Source: Parasponia andersonii
Taxonomy: Eukaryota > Streptophyta > Magnoliopsida > Rosales > Cannabaceae
Direction of reading: 5' to 3'
DNA: 64,000 nt
Assembly (NCBI GenBank): GCA_002914805.1
Contig: JXTB01000108.1
Coordinates: forward strand, 179,103-243,102
In this document: positions 49,200-60,200 of the stretch, piece after piece
Layout: each line of letters starts with the position of its first letter
How positions within the stretch are numbered: the first letter of the stretch is position 1
Position numbers and translations under genes: made by a program
The notes under the pieces: model-generated
Databases searched by the model: none
Told to the model about the DNA's origin: nothing
What the model saw: only the letters and a program-made list of their open reading frames with translations

Positions 49200-49612
49200 A
49201 AGGAAAAAGTTCATAAATACCCCTTTTTAAAACCATATTTTCATAAATACTTATTTTTATTTTTATTTCATAAATATCTGTTGTTATACTTTTTTTTTTG
49301 GAGAAATATAAACTACTCCTGTTTTATACATGAAATATATATATTTATGCATTAAATGTATACTATAGTCTATATTTCATGAATAAAAATTACATTAAAA
49401 ATTGGCACACATTTTAAAATGTATACCGTTCATATTTTACACATAAAATATGTGTACCTCATCGATAAAATTTACATTATAAATTTGGACAACCCATATT
49501 TTGCATATAAAATATAGACCATAAAAATGGGTATCTTTGAAAGAAAAATTAAAAGAAAGTATTTATGAAAAAAAGTTTTAAAAACTGGGTACTAGGCGTA
49601 AATTTCTCATGG
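49200..49612. mobile_element. Probable MITE with imperfect long inverted ends
   Basis: The left end (ACCCCTTTTTAAAACC, then TTTTCATAAATACTT) pairs with the complement of the right end (ACCCAGTTTTTAAAACTTT, then TTTCATAAATACTT). The interior repeats ATATTT(T/C)A(C/T)ACAT(A/G)AAATAT-like words in both orientations. GCAAA occurs at both outer edges and may be a target duplication, but this is weak. Confidence 0.45.
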
Positions 49613-52159
49613 CAAATGATCAAATTCTGAGCCCAATTTAAGTAAATGTCTGTTTTTCAAATGTTATAGTAAAATGTCTGATATATAAAAATTTATATAA
49701 TTAGTACATTAACTGAAATTAGTAGATAAATATATCTACCAAGTGCTTAGACATTTACCTATAAATTTAAAAAATAGACATCTATTTAATTAATTTAAAA
49801 TATTGATCATCCATCTAAATTTCTTAAATACAATTAAGTTGACATAGAGTAAGAGAGAAAAAAAAAATTGTAGAAAAGATTTGCTTTTGTAGTAAACCGT
49901 ACCTATTTTTAATCTTACTTTTTAGGGATTATAGTGTGTTTTACAGAAGTAACTTTAATTAGTATGTGAAAGAAAAAAAAAATTCTGATATTAAATGTTC
50001 ACTTAATTTTTTGTTTGAACAAGTCGTAGTTTTTTACTTTCTTTTGGGTTTAAAACTTATAATTAAGTTTCAGGAAAAAAGGGACAAATTTTATAATGTT
50101 CCCCCGAATTATTATTATCTTAGTAGAGTTTTCTCCATTGAATTATTTTTTGTTGTAATTATTGCATTATCTTGTTTGTTAAAAATTTGGTCTTTCTGTC
50201 AAATTTCATGTATAACTCGACGAAAAATGCTATGTGGCAATTTTTTTTTTACAGTTTTATCCATTAATTTATTTAAAATATCAGACTTAATTCAAAATAA
50301 AATAAAGTTTATGTACTTCACTTATTTTGTTAAAATTCTTTCCCGTCTCTCATCTCAACCTCCAATGTTATATGGGTAATCTAAGTAAATGCTGCTTTTT
50401 GTGCTATGCGGTCAAACCAACAATTGATTATGAAGAGTTCGAAATTTCAACCTAAAAAAAAAAAAAAAAAGGAAGATTATGAAGAGTTCAATAAGTTAAA
50501 GCAAATACAGAAACCAAGTTAAGGTGAAACATGAGAAAAGTAAAAACCAACTCATTTCCTTCGTTATAAAATTATAAACCCCAAAACCCAAATCCCAAGT
50601 TAAATGATCCCATGCATTACACAACAAGAGTTTCGCTAGGCAAACCAAAAAAAAAAAAAAAAAAGATATTATCAATTTTATATTGTGTTTTTTTGACACT
50701 TTATTTAAATTATATTTTGTATTTTAGTTATTATCAACATTTACTTTTAGATTTATGCATCAATTTAGAATAATTAATTTACTAAGATGTCATTTAAAAA
50801 ATTAAAAATAAATTATGTAAAAACTGATATGAGAATAAATTAATTTATTAAATCATTTTGATAAATTATTGTTCTAAATTAAATTTATTACTAATATTAA
50901 ATCTAACTGAAACAAAAGTATAAATTAAATAAAGTACCAAAATATAAGGTGTAAAAATGGTATTATCTAAAAAAATAAAAAATAAAAAAGTCCCAAAAAG
51001 AAGAAAAAGATAATATTGAAGGAAACAAATTGAAGAACCGAAGAAAGATTGAATTGAAGAAATCAAATCACAAACAAACGTAGAAATCCAAAGCCAAAAT
51101 TATTGTTTTGAAACGCTCTATGTCCAAATTAATATCCTCATGTCTCGCATAGCTCTTCCTTGCCATTAAACCACTCTTGTCCCCACCATTCGCCGACTTA
51201 CTCCCTCTCGCGTCCATCATCGGCAGCAGCTTCATTGCTATCGGCGAGGGCTACCGATTCTCTTTACTCAACACGTGCAAGAAGTCTCAGCTCCCTCCAC
51301 CCACTACTATTTACTTGGAATTGTTGAAATTAATGAGAGAGACGGGTGAAGGAGGAGAATGGGGAGGTAGAGGAAAGAGTTTTAAAAAATATTGTTAGTA
51401 TATATTTTATCTGACTTAAGTATAAATTTTTGATTAGATTAATAAAAAAATAATCTAAAATTATCACGTCAGTATTTTTCGTCAAGTTACAAATGAATTA
51501 TACATAAAGAACGAATGCAATATAAAAATAATTTTGGTAGCAAAATTTTACGAAAGATTCGGACGAAAAAATACAATTTCTCGTAAAAAAAAAAAATCAG
51601 CACGATAATTTTGCTTCAAAGGAATCATTAATGACTTGCGGATTTGTGAACTCAAAAGTTTAGCAATTAATGGATAAAAGTCAATGACATGCCGTGCATG
51701 CAACATAATGCGTAACGAGACTAAGGGTCAAAAGTCAACGATAAAGGTAACTAGTAATACCATGAAGAGGAATGTTCCGAGGTGATATTGCCTGTAGGCT
51801 GTATATTATCACTGTCTTATTAATTAATGTGTCTAGACAACAAAATTATATAAGAGGAAACAAAATAAGACATTTCTCATCTAAATGAATCCTTTTTGTC
51901 CCCCAAAAAAAAAAATAATCGGAGTATAATTATAAATAATGGAAAATCCAAAAACTAATGATAAACATCTTCGTCAATAATAAAAAAAAAAAGAAGAAAA
52001 AGTATATCTAATTACTAAACAAACAGAAGCATGTCTACTTCCACGTCCAAGAGCCGGTTCATATTTTAAATGGCCTTAAACATGGTCACATTTTTTAGCG
52101 CATATTATAGTGCCAGCTGATTGAAACAACCAGGAGAATAATAATAAACTTTCACAAAA

Positions 52160-52160
<1 letters not shown>
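49613..52160. other. Intergenic DNA, with one GC-richer patch
   Basis: No gene is firmly supported. The patch at about 51120-51400 is richer in GC and has a 73-codon plus-strand ORF (MSPPFADLLPLASIIGSSF...) without a recognisable domain; it may be a decayed gene fragment. A short repeat GATTATGAAGAGTTC(A/G)A occurs at about 50427 and 50476. Confidence 0.4.
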
Positions 52161-52163
<3 letters not shown>

Positions 52164-52223
<60 letters not shown>

Positions 52224-52224
52224 N
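52164..52224. repeat. (TA)n microsatellite ending in N
   Basis: About 60 bases of pure TA repeat are followed by a single N at 52224, which marks an unresolved repeat length. It lies about 320 bases before the receptor kinase start codon. Confidence 0.9.
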
Positions 52225-52545
52225 AAAAATTATATAAAAAATATATATTATTAATAATATTTTTCTCTTTTATTTTTATAATAAAAAATATCAATAAATT
52301 TTCATTAACCAAAATAAATAAAAAAAATAATTAGTAATTAGTGCCCATATATATTTATATTATCAATATCACCGTTTTCACGGGACTTGATCATCTACGC
52401 TCCACTCCACGGTTGTTAACTGGTCATCATAACTCTCTTCTCACTCACATTCGTATTGACATTTTGTTCTCCAAAAACTTCCATGCATATTCTCTCTTTC
52501 TCTCGACGAAGAAGAGAAAGAGAGCTCCATATTGATCTTAATTAA

Positions 52546-54987
52546 ATGACACTTCGCCTTATCATCATCACTGCCATCTTTATCACCACCGCCTTTGTAG
52601 TACTAGTCGTCGACGGCCTCGGCTCGGCCTCGACCGCCGCGGTCGCGTATGGAACCGACACAGTTTGCGGCATTGTAGCCGGCCAACCAACTCAGAGCAT
52701 CCAATGTTACAACCACAAGAACCAACTCCTTATTTCAGTCCTTCCCAATGTTTCTTTCCAGGAAATCTCCGGCGGCCGGAGCTTCTTCTGCGGCCTCAGG
52801 TACGGCGGCTTCAGCCTCCATTGCTGGGACACCACCGCTGCCTTATCTAACCCCAGGAGCACTACTCTTCAACCTAAGCGTATTTACCATAGTGACACCG
52901 TGGCGTTGACCGATCTAGCCGCTGGCGACTCTCAGGTTTGCGCTCTAGAGGTCAAAACCGGCATAGCCAGGTGCTGGAGAGGAGGAGGAGGGTTAGGAAA
53001 CGACAACGTAAAAGTGTCGAACTACAACCTGTTTCCTTCACCTCGGGAAGCGCCGAGGTTCCGTACGATCACATGTGGGAGTGGATTCGCTTGTGGGATT
53101 CTGAAAAACGACAGCCGAGTTATTTGTTGGGGTGGTTCGAGATCAAAAGTGGTTATTTGGGCTGAGATTCAAGCGGGGTTCGAGAGTTTCTCCATGTCAA
53201 GCCTAGTTGCGGGAGAGTCTCACGCTTGTGGTTTGACCACGGCTGGGATTTTGGTCTGCAAAGGGAACAACGATTCGGGCCAATTGAACGTGCCTAATTC
53301 AACCACAACTAGTACTAATTCGGCTTATGAATATTCCGGCCTCGCATTGGGATCAAATTTCACTTGCGGTATTAAAAGAAGGAGCGGACTAGTCACATGT
53401 TGGGGTGGAGGACTGATCCAACCCCATGACGCAAAAAATGTCTCGTTCGAGTTGATCGTTTCGGGTTCGGTTTTAGTTTGCGGGTTGACGACCAGTAATT
53501 TATCGATGATTTGTTGGTCTGATTCAGGATACTACAATAGTCTTCCAATGGGGATGAACATTCCGGGCGCGTGCGTTAAATCTTCTTGCAGCAAATGCGG
53601 CACGTATCCGAATTCGGACGTGCTCTGCTCCGGATCAGGGAGCATATGCAGAGTATGCCAGATCGAACAACTTCCACTTGCCGCGCCGCTACCGCCGATA
53701 TTTACTCCTCCATCATCACCGTCCGATCATGATTCTCCGTCGTCAAAGGCAGAGAAGAACCTTTTGTTGGCCTTTTTGGTAGTTGGGTTGATTGGTTCTT
53801 TCGTAGGATTCAGCTGCATTGTTTATTTTGTATGGACTAGGATTCTTCGTTCTGGTCAAACCAGGTCTACTAACGAGGAACGTCCCAGAAATAGTACTAT
53901 TGATCATCATAATGATCCTAATATGGATATTAATGCTGCTCATGTTAAGAGTCACGAGTTAAGTCCTTCTATTATAAAGGCGAAGAGCTTACGATGTGGA
54001 TCTTTAAAGCCAGAAATTTTCTCTGTTTCGGAGCTCGCCGCCGCCACGAACAGTTTCTCGTTAGAGAACAAGATCGGCGGCGGAAGCTTTGGCATTGTCT
54101 ATAAAGGAAAGCTACCGGACGGTCGAGAAGTTGCCATAAAGAGAGGACATAGTTCAACATCATCATCATCTCAATCCGGTAGTACTAGTGGTACTACCAA
54201 GATGATTACAAAACAGTTTCAAGAGAAAGAAAGCGCTTTCGACTCGGAGCTGGCCTCGTTATCGCGGCTTAACCACAAGCACTTGGTGTCGTTGGCGGGA
54301 TTCTGCCGAGAGAACGACGAGAGGCTCTTGGTCTACGACTACATGTCCAACGGCTCTCTTCACCATCACCTCCACAACAGGTCAAACGACGAGAAAAATG
54401 GTAGCGTTTTGGTGATCAGTTCCTGGAAAATGAGGATCAAAATCGCTTTGGAATCAGCCAAGGGAATCGAGTATCTCCACAACTACGCGGTTCCACCGGT
54501 GGTTCATAGAGACATCAAGTCCTCAAACATACTATTGGATTCGGACTGGACCGCCAGAGTGTCCGATTTCGGACTCTCTACTCTGATGATTCAGGGCCAG
54601 TACGACGTCGTTTCGGCCAAGGCGGTCGGGACGGTTGGTTACATAGACCCGGAGTACTATGTGCTAAAAGTGTTGACGGCTAAGAGTGATGTTTATGGAC
54701 TTGGGGTGGTGATGTTGGAGCTTTTGACGGGGAAGAGGGCTGTGTTTAAGGACGAAGAGGAGGGTGTAACCAGCCTTGTGGACTACGCGGCGCGGCGGCG
54801 GAGGCTACTAGCCGAAGGTGTGCTGGATAAGAGGGTGAGGCCGCCGCAGGGGATGAAGGAGGCGGAGGCGGTTGAGGTTTTGGCTGACACCGCCGTGCGT
54901 TGCGTGAAAATTGAAGGGAAAGATAGGCCTCATATTGGTGAGGTTGTATCTAGCTTGGAGAGGGCATTTTCTCTTTGTAATTGCTAG
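52546..54987 (+). CDS. CRINKLY4-related receptor-like kinase (CCR3/CCR4 type)
   Basis: A single uninterrupted frame of 813 residues. A signal peptide (about 1-26, hydrophobic IIITAIFITTAFVVLVV) leads into a beta-propeller of 'crinkly' RCC1-like repeats (about 35-335) with recurrent CG(I/L), CW(G) and AGESHACGL motifs. A short Cys-rich, TNFR-like segment follows (about 341-376: CVKSSCSKCG...CRVC), then a Pro/Ser linker. The membrane helix is at about 406-430. The kinase domain (about 495-795) has GGGSFGIVYKG, VAIKRG (catalytic Lys about 532), HRDIKSSN (His 654), DFG (Asp 674) and VGTVGYIDPEYY, so all key residues are present. Family knowledge: CR4 relatives sit in the plasma membrane and act in epidermal and organ patterning signals; CCR3/CCR4 ligands are not established. 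A Ser/Thr-rich insert of about 20 residues lies between the catalytic Lys and helix C. It ends in SFCNC-like LCNC. Confidence 0.93.
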   Translation: MTLRLIIITAIFITTAFVVLVVDGLGSASTAAVAYGTDTVCGIVAGQPTQSIQCYNHKNQLLISVLPNVSFQEISGGRSFFCGLRYGGFSLHCWDTTAALSNPRSTTLQPKRIYHSDTVALTDLAAGDSQVCALEVKTGIARCWRGGGGLGNDNVKVSNYNLFPSPREAPRFRTITCGSGFACGILKNDSRVICWGGSRSKVVIWAEIQAGFESFSMSSLVAGESHACGLTTAGILVCKGNNDSGQLNVPNSTTTSTNSAYEYSGLALGSNFTCGIKRRSGLVTCWGGGLIQPHDAKNVSFELIVSGSVLVCGLTTSNLSMICWSDSGYYNSLPMGMNIPGACVKSSCSKCGTYPNSDVLCSGSGSICRVCQIEQLPLAAPLPPIFTPPSSPSDHDSPSSKAEKNLLLAFLVVGLIGSFVGFSCIVYFVWTRILRSGQTRSTNEERPRNSTIDHHNDPNMDINAAHVKSHELSPSIIKAKSLRCGSLKPEIFSVSELAAATNSFSLENKIGGGSFGIVYKGKLPDGREVAIKRGHSSTSSSSQSGSTSGTTKMITKQFQEKESAFDSELASLSRLNHKHLVSLAGFCRENDERLLVYDYMSNGSLHHHLHNRSNDEKNGSVLVISSWKMRIKIALESAKGIEYLHNYAVPPVVHRDIKSSNILLDSDWTARVSDFGLSTLMIQGQYDVVSAKAVGTVGYIDPEYYVLKVLTAKSDVYGLGVVMLELLTGKRAVFKDEEEGVTSLVDYAARRRRLLAEGVLDKRVRPPQGMKEAEAVEVLADTAVRCVKIEGKDRPHIGEVVSSLERAFSLCNC

Positions 54988-56060
54988 TGGTCAAACATTT
55001 TCTTTAGTTTTCTTCTATTGTTGATCATGTCATAACTCATAAATTTTTTTGATTCAATTAAATTTATAAATTCTTTTCAATGTTAATTATGGTGTTTTTT
55101 TTTTTTTTAATAATCGGGATTAATTCTAGATTCTAGAGGCGAGGCTTTTTTGAATTTTTGTGTGGAAGCAAAAGCAAAAAGAGATAAATGGTGGTGACGA
55201 CTCGTATGTATTCATTTGGGCTAGCTAATCCAACTTTGTTGGCTTGCAAGCAGCTAGGGAGCATGAAGATTTGATTGTCATTATATATAGATCAGAAAGC
55301 AACATCAGTATTATTCCTATATGCGTCTAGTAATATTGTTTATGGGATCTTTAACCACGTTGATATGCACACGAAGAGCATAATCTCAGTGGAAACAGCC
55401 TGTCCTGCATGCATAAATTATTCAAGTAAAGATCTGTTGTTGATTGGTTCTAGGTAAAAAACTTCTATGTTTTAAATAAAGATGGACGTAAGTCTTTGTC
55501 ATTATCCAACTGTTTGCCATATTGAAGGAAACCAGTTTAATTTAGTAGGTCAATAGAAAATTCCTGTTTAAATGACCTTGAACATTAATGATTAAATGAA
55601 GTAATATTTTTTAATTGATTAAATAGTAGGTAGCTAACTAGGACAGTAGGATGTTGACCATGCAGTGACTTATATCAACCCCGTGACAAGAATGAATGGG
55701 TTCATAAGGCGAAACCTGCGGCCATTCCTCCACCGTCTGATTAATCACAGGCTGTAAACGTAGGCACGCACTAGGGACGGGAAAAAAAAATTATGGGTAT
55801 TACCTAACACCACTTTTATTAGTTTATTATAATAATTAGACTGGATCTAATATAGTCTTATTTTTTATGATTATAATTATTTAATAAGAGAGACAACATT
55901 TAACACCATATATATAATGTCTGATAGAATTAAGCTCGAAGAAAAAGAAGAAAAATTCGGCCAATTTCCTTTTTTTTTTTATAAATAATTTGAATAAATA
56001 ATTGTTACGGTTAATCTTAAATTAGACAATATACTCTAATTAATTATAATTCTTAAATTT
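54988..56060. other. 3' flank of the receptor kinase gene, intergenic
   Basis: The first 150 bases or so are AT-rich and probably hold the 3' untranslated region. No other gene pattern is seen. Confidence 0.5.
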
Positions 56061-56147
56061 TGTTTGGATATATATATATATATATATATAGGGTGATGTT
56101 TCAAGAGAGATTTTTGTTTTTACTCTATGGATAGATGTTTTAATTTG

Positions 56148-56173
56148 AGCTATTAGATTTTAATCTAATAGCT
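56148..56173. repeat. Perfect 12-base hairpin beside a (TA)n run
   Basis: AGCTATTAGATT-TT-AATCTAATAGCT is a perfect inverted repeat. It lies about 55 bases after a (TA)n tract (about 56069-56090), the same layout as in the (TA)n-linked MITEs at 26776, 27551 and 56762, though flanking words differ. It may mark a related small element whose far end I could not fix. Confidence 0.5.
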
Positions 56174-56761
56174 AAAATAATATTAGTAGATTTACTAAAA
56201 AAATTATTATAATTAATATGTGTATAAATATAAAAAGTTATTTAAAACAAAAAAGATGGGTAATCTGATGAGGTGGTCAATTTTTTTATTTTATTTATTT
56301 TATAAGAAAATGAATTTAGTAAAAACAAATTTAATAATCCCAAATCACTTTCAATTATTTTATTCATTGGGAAAAAAATAACAACAAAAGATGTACAAAT
56401 TTTAAGCTGTTTGACACATAATTCTTTTTAAATAGATTTTCTTTCAATATAATTGTTTTATTCATTTTTTGTTATTTAAGAAAATAACTTATTCATAACA
56501 TGAAAATTATGCTACCTTGGATTTTATCTTTCGTACGATAAAAAAGAATTTTTTTAAAATATTGAAAATACAATAGTATATATAGGTTTAAATTAAAGAT
56601 AATTAAAAAATTAAACTTTAAATTAAATTTTCAAAAATGAAATAAATAAAGAAGAATTAGAAATTAATATATTGAATAAAATGACTTATTATTGTAGGTT
56701 TATTTCCAAATTAGTCAACTTACTTACGCATATGGAGTATAAATAAAAATACTCATTAAAA

Positions 56762-56766
56762 ACTCA

Positions 56767-56803
<37 letters not shown>

Positions 56804-57116
56804 GCCAATCCAATAGGTATTTTTTTTCTTTACTTATAGGTAGGTATTTTTTTTTTAGCCGTTGGATCACCATCTAATGGTGATCCAATGGCTATAATGA
56901 AATGCATGAAAAGATGTGCATCATTAATGCTCTTTCTCTCTCTTACTTTTTACAATAAAAAAATATACATGCTAAGACGTGCATTATTAATGCTCTTTCT
57001 CTCTCTTACTTTTTACAATAAAAAAATATACATGCTAAATTTTCATTAGCTAAATTGATATTTATGCATAGGTAAAAAAAAAAATATCTACTGGATTGGT
57101 GCCTATATATATATAA
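56762..57116. mobile_element. MITE embedded in (TA)n, second copy of the 27551 family
   Basis: The sequence is close to that at 27551-27820: TTGCCAATCCAATAGGTA start and TACTGGATTGGTGCC end, both bordered by (TA)n. The core TTGGATCACCAT-CTA-ATGGTGATCCAA is at 56862-56888. This copy has an extra tandem duplication of about 60 bases (around ATGCTCTTTCTCTCTCTTAC) at about 56930-57045. It lies about 100 bases beyond the PLC stop codon. Confidence 0.75.
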
Positions 57117-57216
57117 TAAATAGATCTACATAATTAATCTTAATTCGTGATCAAACTACGTAATTAGGTACTACAATATGTATGACTTGAGCTAGTTATG
57201 TGGATAAATTATATTA

Positions 57217-60200
57217 TTAAACAAATCGGAAGCCCATAAGAAGTTTTACGGATTCATATTTGTCTCCTCTTATGTCGTACAAGGGAACAGCTCGAATCCC
57301 AGACTTGAGCTCTGAAACAGGGAGGCATGTTTGACCACCAAAGTCATTGTTTCCGGAAGTGTCGTACTCCATCACTTCCACTCGGAGCAAAGCCAATTTC
57401 GGAACAGTCAATGGGAACTCGAATTCCTGGTTCCAAACTGGAGTCCAATCATCCTCAATCGCCCTAGTTTTCTTCATTACTGAGTCCTTTGGCACTCCGA
57501 ATATTCCCACCTGCCACCAAATTAAATCTATAATTATATTATTGAATATTATTCTTATTATTATTAATACTTTTAAATAATCAAGAAGATTCACTACTCA
57601 CTCCAATTAATGAGCTAATAATATTATTATTATTAAGGTTAATCCTATTTTTGGCCTCTGAACTTCAAAATGTGGCTAAACTGGTACCCGAACTTTTAGT
57701 ATATATTATTTAGATCCATCTCATTACTAAAATGTTATACATGGATGGAAAATGTCTTATTTTGGCTTCCGAACTATCACTTCTGTCACACTTTGCCTCT
57801 GAACTTCAAAACGTCTCTAAATTAGTACATGAATTTTAATTCGTTTCATGTTAGCTCTTTTATTTACTAAAATGTTAAATCTAAATGAAAAAAGGCACAA
57901 ACTAGTCACATGATTAGTTTTTAAATTAATCAATGCCATTGTAATTTACTCTCAATATTTGGTGCGGAAATTCTAATCTTTTAAAGGCAAAATTGATGAT
58001 CTTAGAGGGAAACTATCAGCTCTTGAAAATTTTGGGTATAGAGGTTTAATTAGGACTTTAAAGAATACCCAATATAAATGTGGCCTCGTCTTCGATCTAA
58101 AAACTTACTGGAAAAGTTCAAATCCAAAAAGAAGATTTATTGAGTGTAGTACTTATGGAGTATATAAATATTGTTTCTTTGTTTTATAATATCAGTTGAG
58201 ATAAATTTTTAAGTTTGTTTTATACTTTTTAATGAAAGAATAAGTAACTTCGTGATCACCAATTTTTAATAACAAAAAGAATGAGCAACTTCATATTTTA
58301 TGTTAATGACAATATATATTAAAAAGTGATTTAAAACCCAGTCACATGACTAGGTCGTCCTTTTTTCCATCCATATTTAATGTTTAATAAAGAGAAAGGC
58401 TAAAATGAAACAAATTAAAAGTTTGGGTACCAATTTAATGACGTTTTGAAATTCAGGCCAAAATGGGACAGAGGTGATAAGTCAGGAGCCCAAATGAGAC
58501 ATTTTCCATCCATATTTAACGTTTTAGTAACAAGAGGGGATAAAATGAAACAAATTAAATATTGGGTGTCAGTTTAGGGATATTTTGAAGTTCAGGGGCC
58601 AAAATAGGCTAAAGGTGATAGTTCATGGGCAAAAATGAGATTAACTTTTATCATTATTTGAGTCTTTTGCAAAACATACTGTTTTGAGAAGGTGTGATTT
58701 AGAAAAAAAGATTCTTTTAGTTTTATAACTCGAGTACTCGAATATGCTTGAAATGTTTGTAGACCATTAAATTGACTATTTTGCAAAGATTTTTTTTAAA
58801 TAGTCTATTTTTAAAAACGTACTATTATAATGGTGTATTTTACCTAATTCCTATTAATATATAAGATAATATGAACTTAATAAAAAAGTCAAAATCATAA
58901 CTTTTAGTATACTATGGTTAAATGATAGATTCAGAAAGAAATTTTTACGATGTAATTGATAGTTTTTGTCATTTGTTAAATGCTTAATTGCCAAAAAAAA
59001 AAAACCAAAAGATATGACTTTTCTTTTGTATTTTTAACTCTATTTTTTAGCTTGAGCAAAGTTATATTTCTTCCACAATTCAAATATTTACAATGGTGTA
59101 AAAATTAGGCTATTTGTGTTGACTGTTTTAAATTATTTTCTATAGATTTGAAGTGTTTTTCTGTATTATTTAAATATCTTTAATTTGGATTCCGTATTCA
59201 GTGAGAAATTTTTAAATCAATTTGTAGATAGAGAATATACATTTGTCAAAGTTTTAAATAACGAAGTATAATTTTGCATAAATTTAAAAATAGTACTAAA
59301 ATTACAAAAATGTCATAGTTAATTTTTTTGGGCAATTAATCTTTTATTAAAATTAGAGCATATATTTTATCAAAAATAAAGAAAAAACCAAAAAAATTAG
59401 AGCATATATGAAGTATGAAAATTTTCATTTAAAATATAAAAATAATTTCTAAGTTACTCTAAGAAAAGCCAATGGGTTAGGCTTTTAAAAGAGCTTCCAA
59501 AGATGTCAGCTCTTTTTAATATTTAACTCAAACCGGTATAAAAGCAACTATGTCAGAAATATAAAAGCTAAAAACTATCTCAAATATGAATATATTGAAG
59601 GCTATCTCCAACTTAATACTCTAAATTGGTACGACTTTTTGCACCCAAATAGTGTAATTTTTATATAATATATTTTTTTTCCATCTCCAACTCATTACAC
59701 CAATATTACACTAAAAGAATATTCTCTACATCAAAAAGAAAAAGAAATTCTTTCTATCTCTTGCACCAAATCTTTTTTTTATTAATTAACTCTCCATAAG
59801 TATTTTATTTAAACAATTACTTCATTATATATATGATTTTAATTATTTATAATTCTTTAACATATTTTTAATCAAGTTAAAACTATTAAATTAATTAATT
59901 AATTAATAATCTTAATTGTTTTAATAATTAATATAAAACAATTTATATTAAATAAAATATTTAATATTTAAATATGAGCAAAGATGAATTTGAAAATTAT
60001 TAGTAAGACATGGGCATTTTTGGTAATTCACAACTAATTGCTAAAATAGCACTAGGTTGGAGGCCATCTTGTGCTCTATTTTGGATCAAAGTGCTAAAAT
60101 AATGTTGGTTTGGAGATGACCTTAACAATTAGCAAATAATTTACCTTCTTAAATAAATAATTTTTTTTTGGAATTAGCAAATAATTTTTCTTCTTAAATA

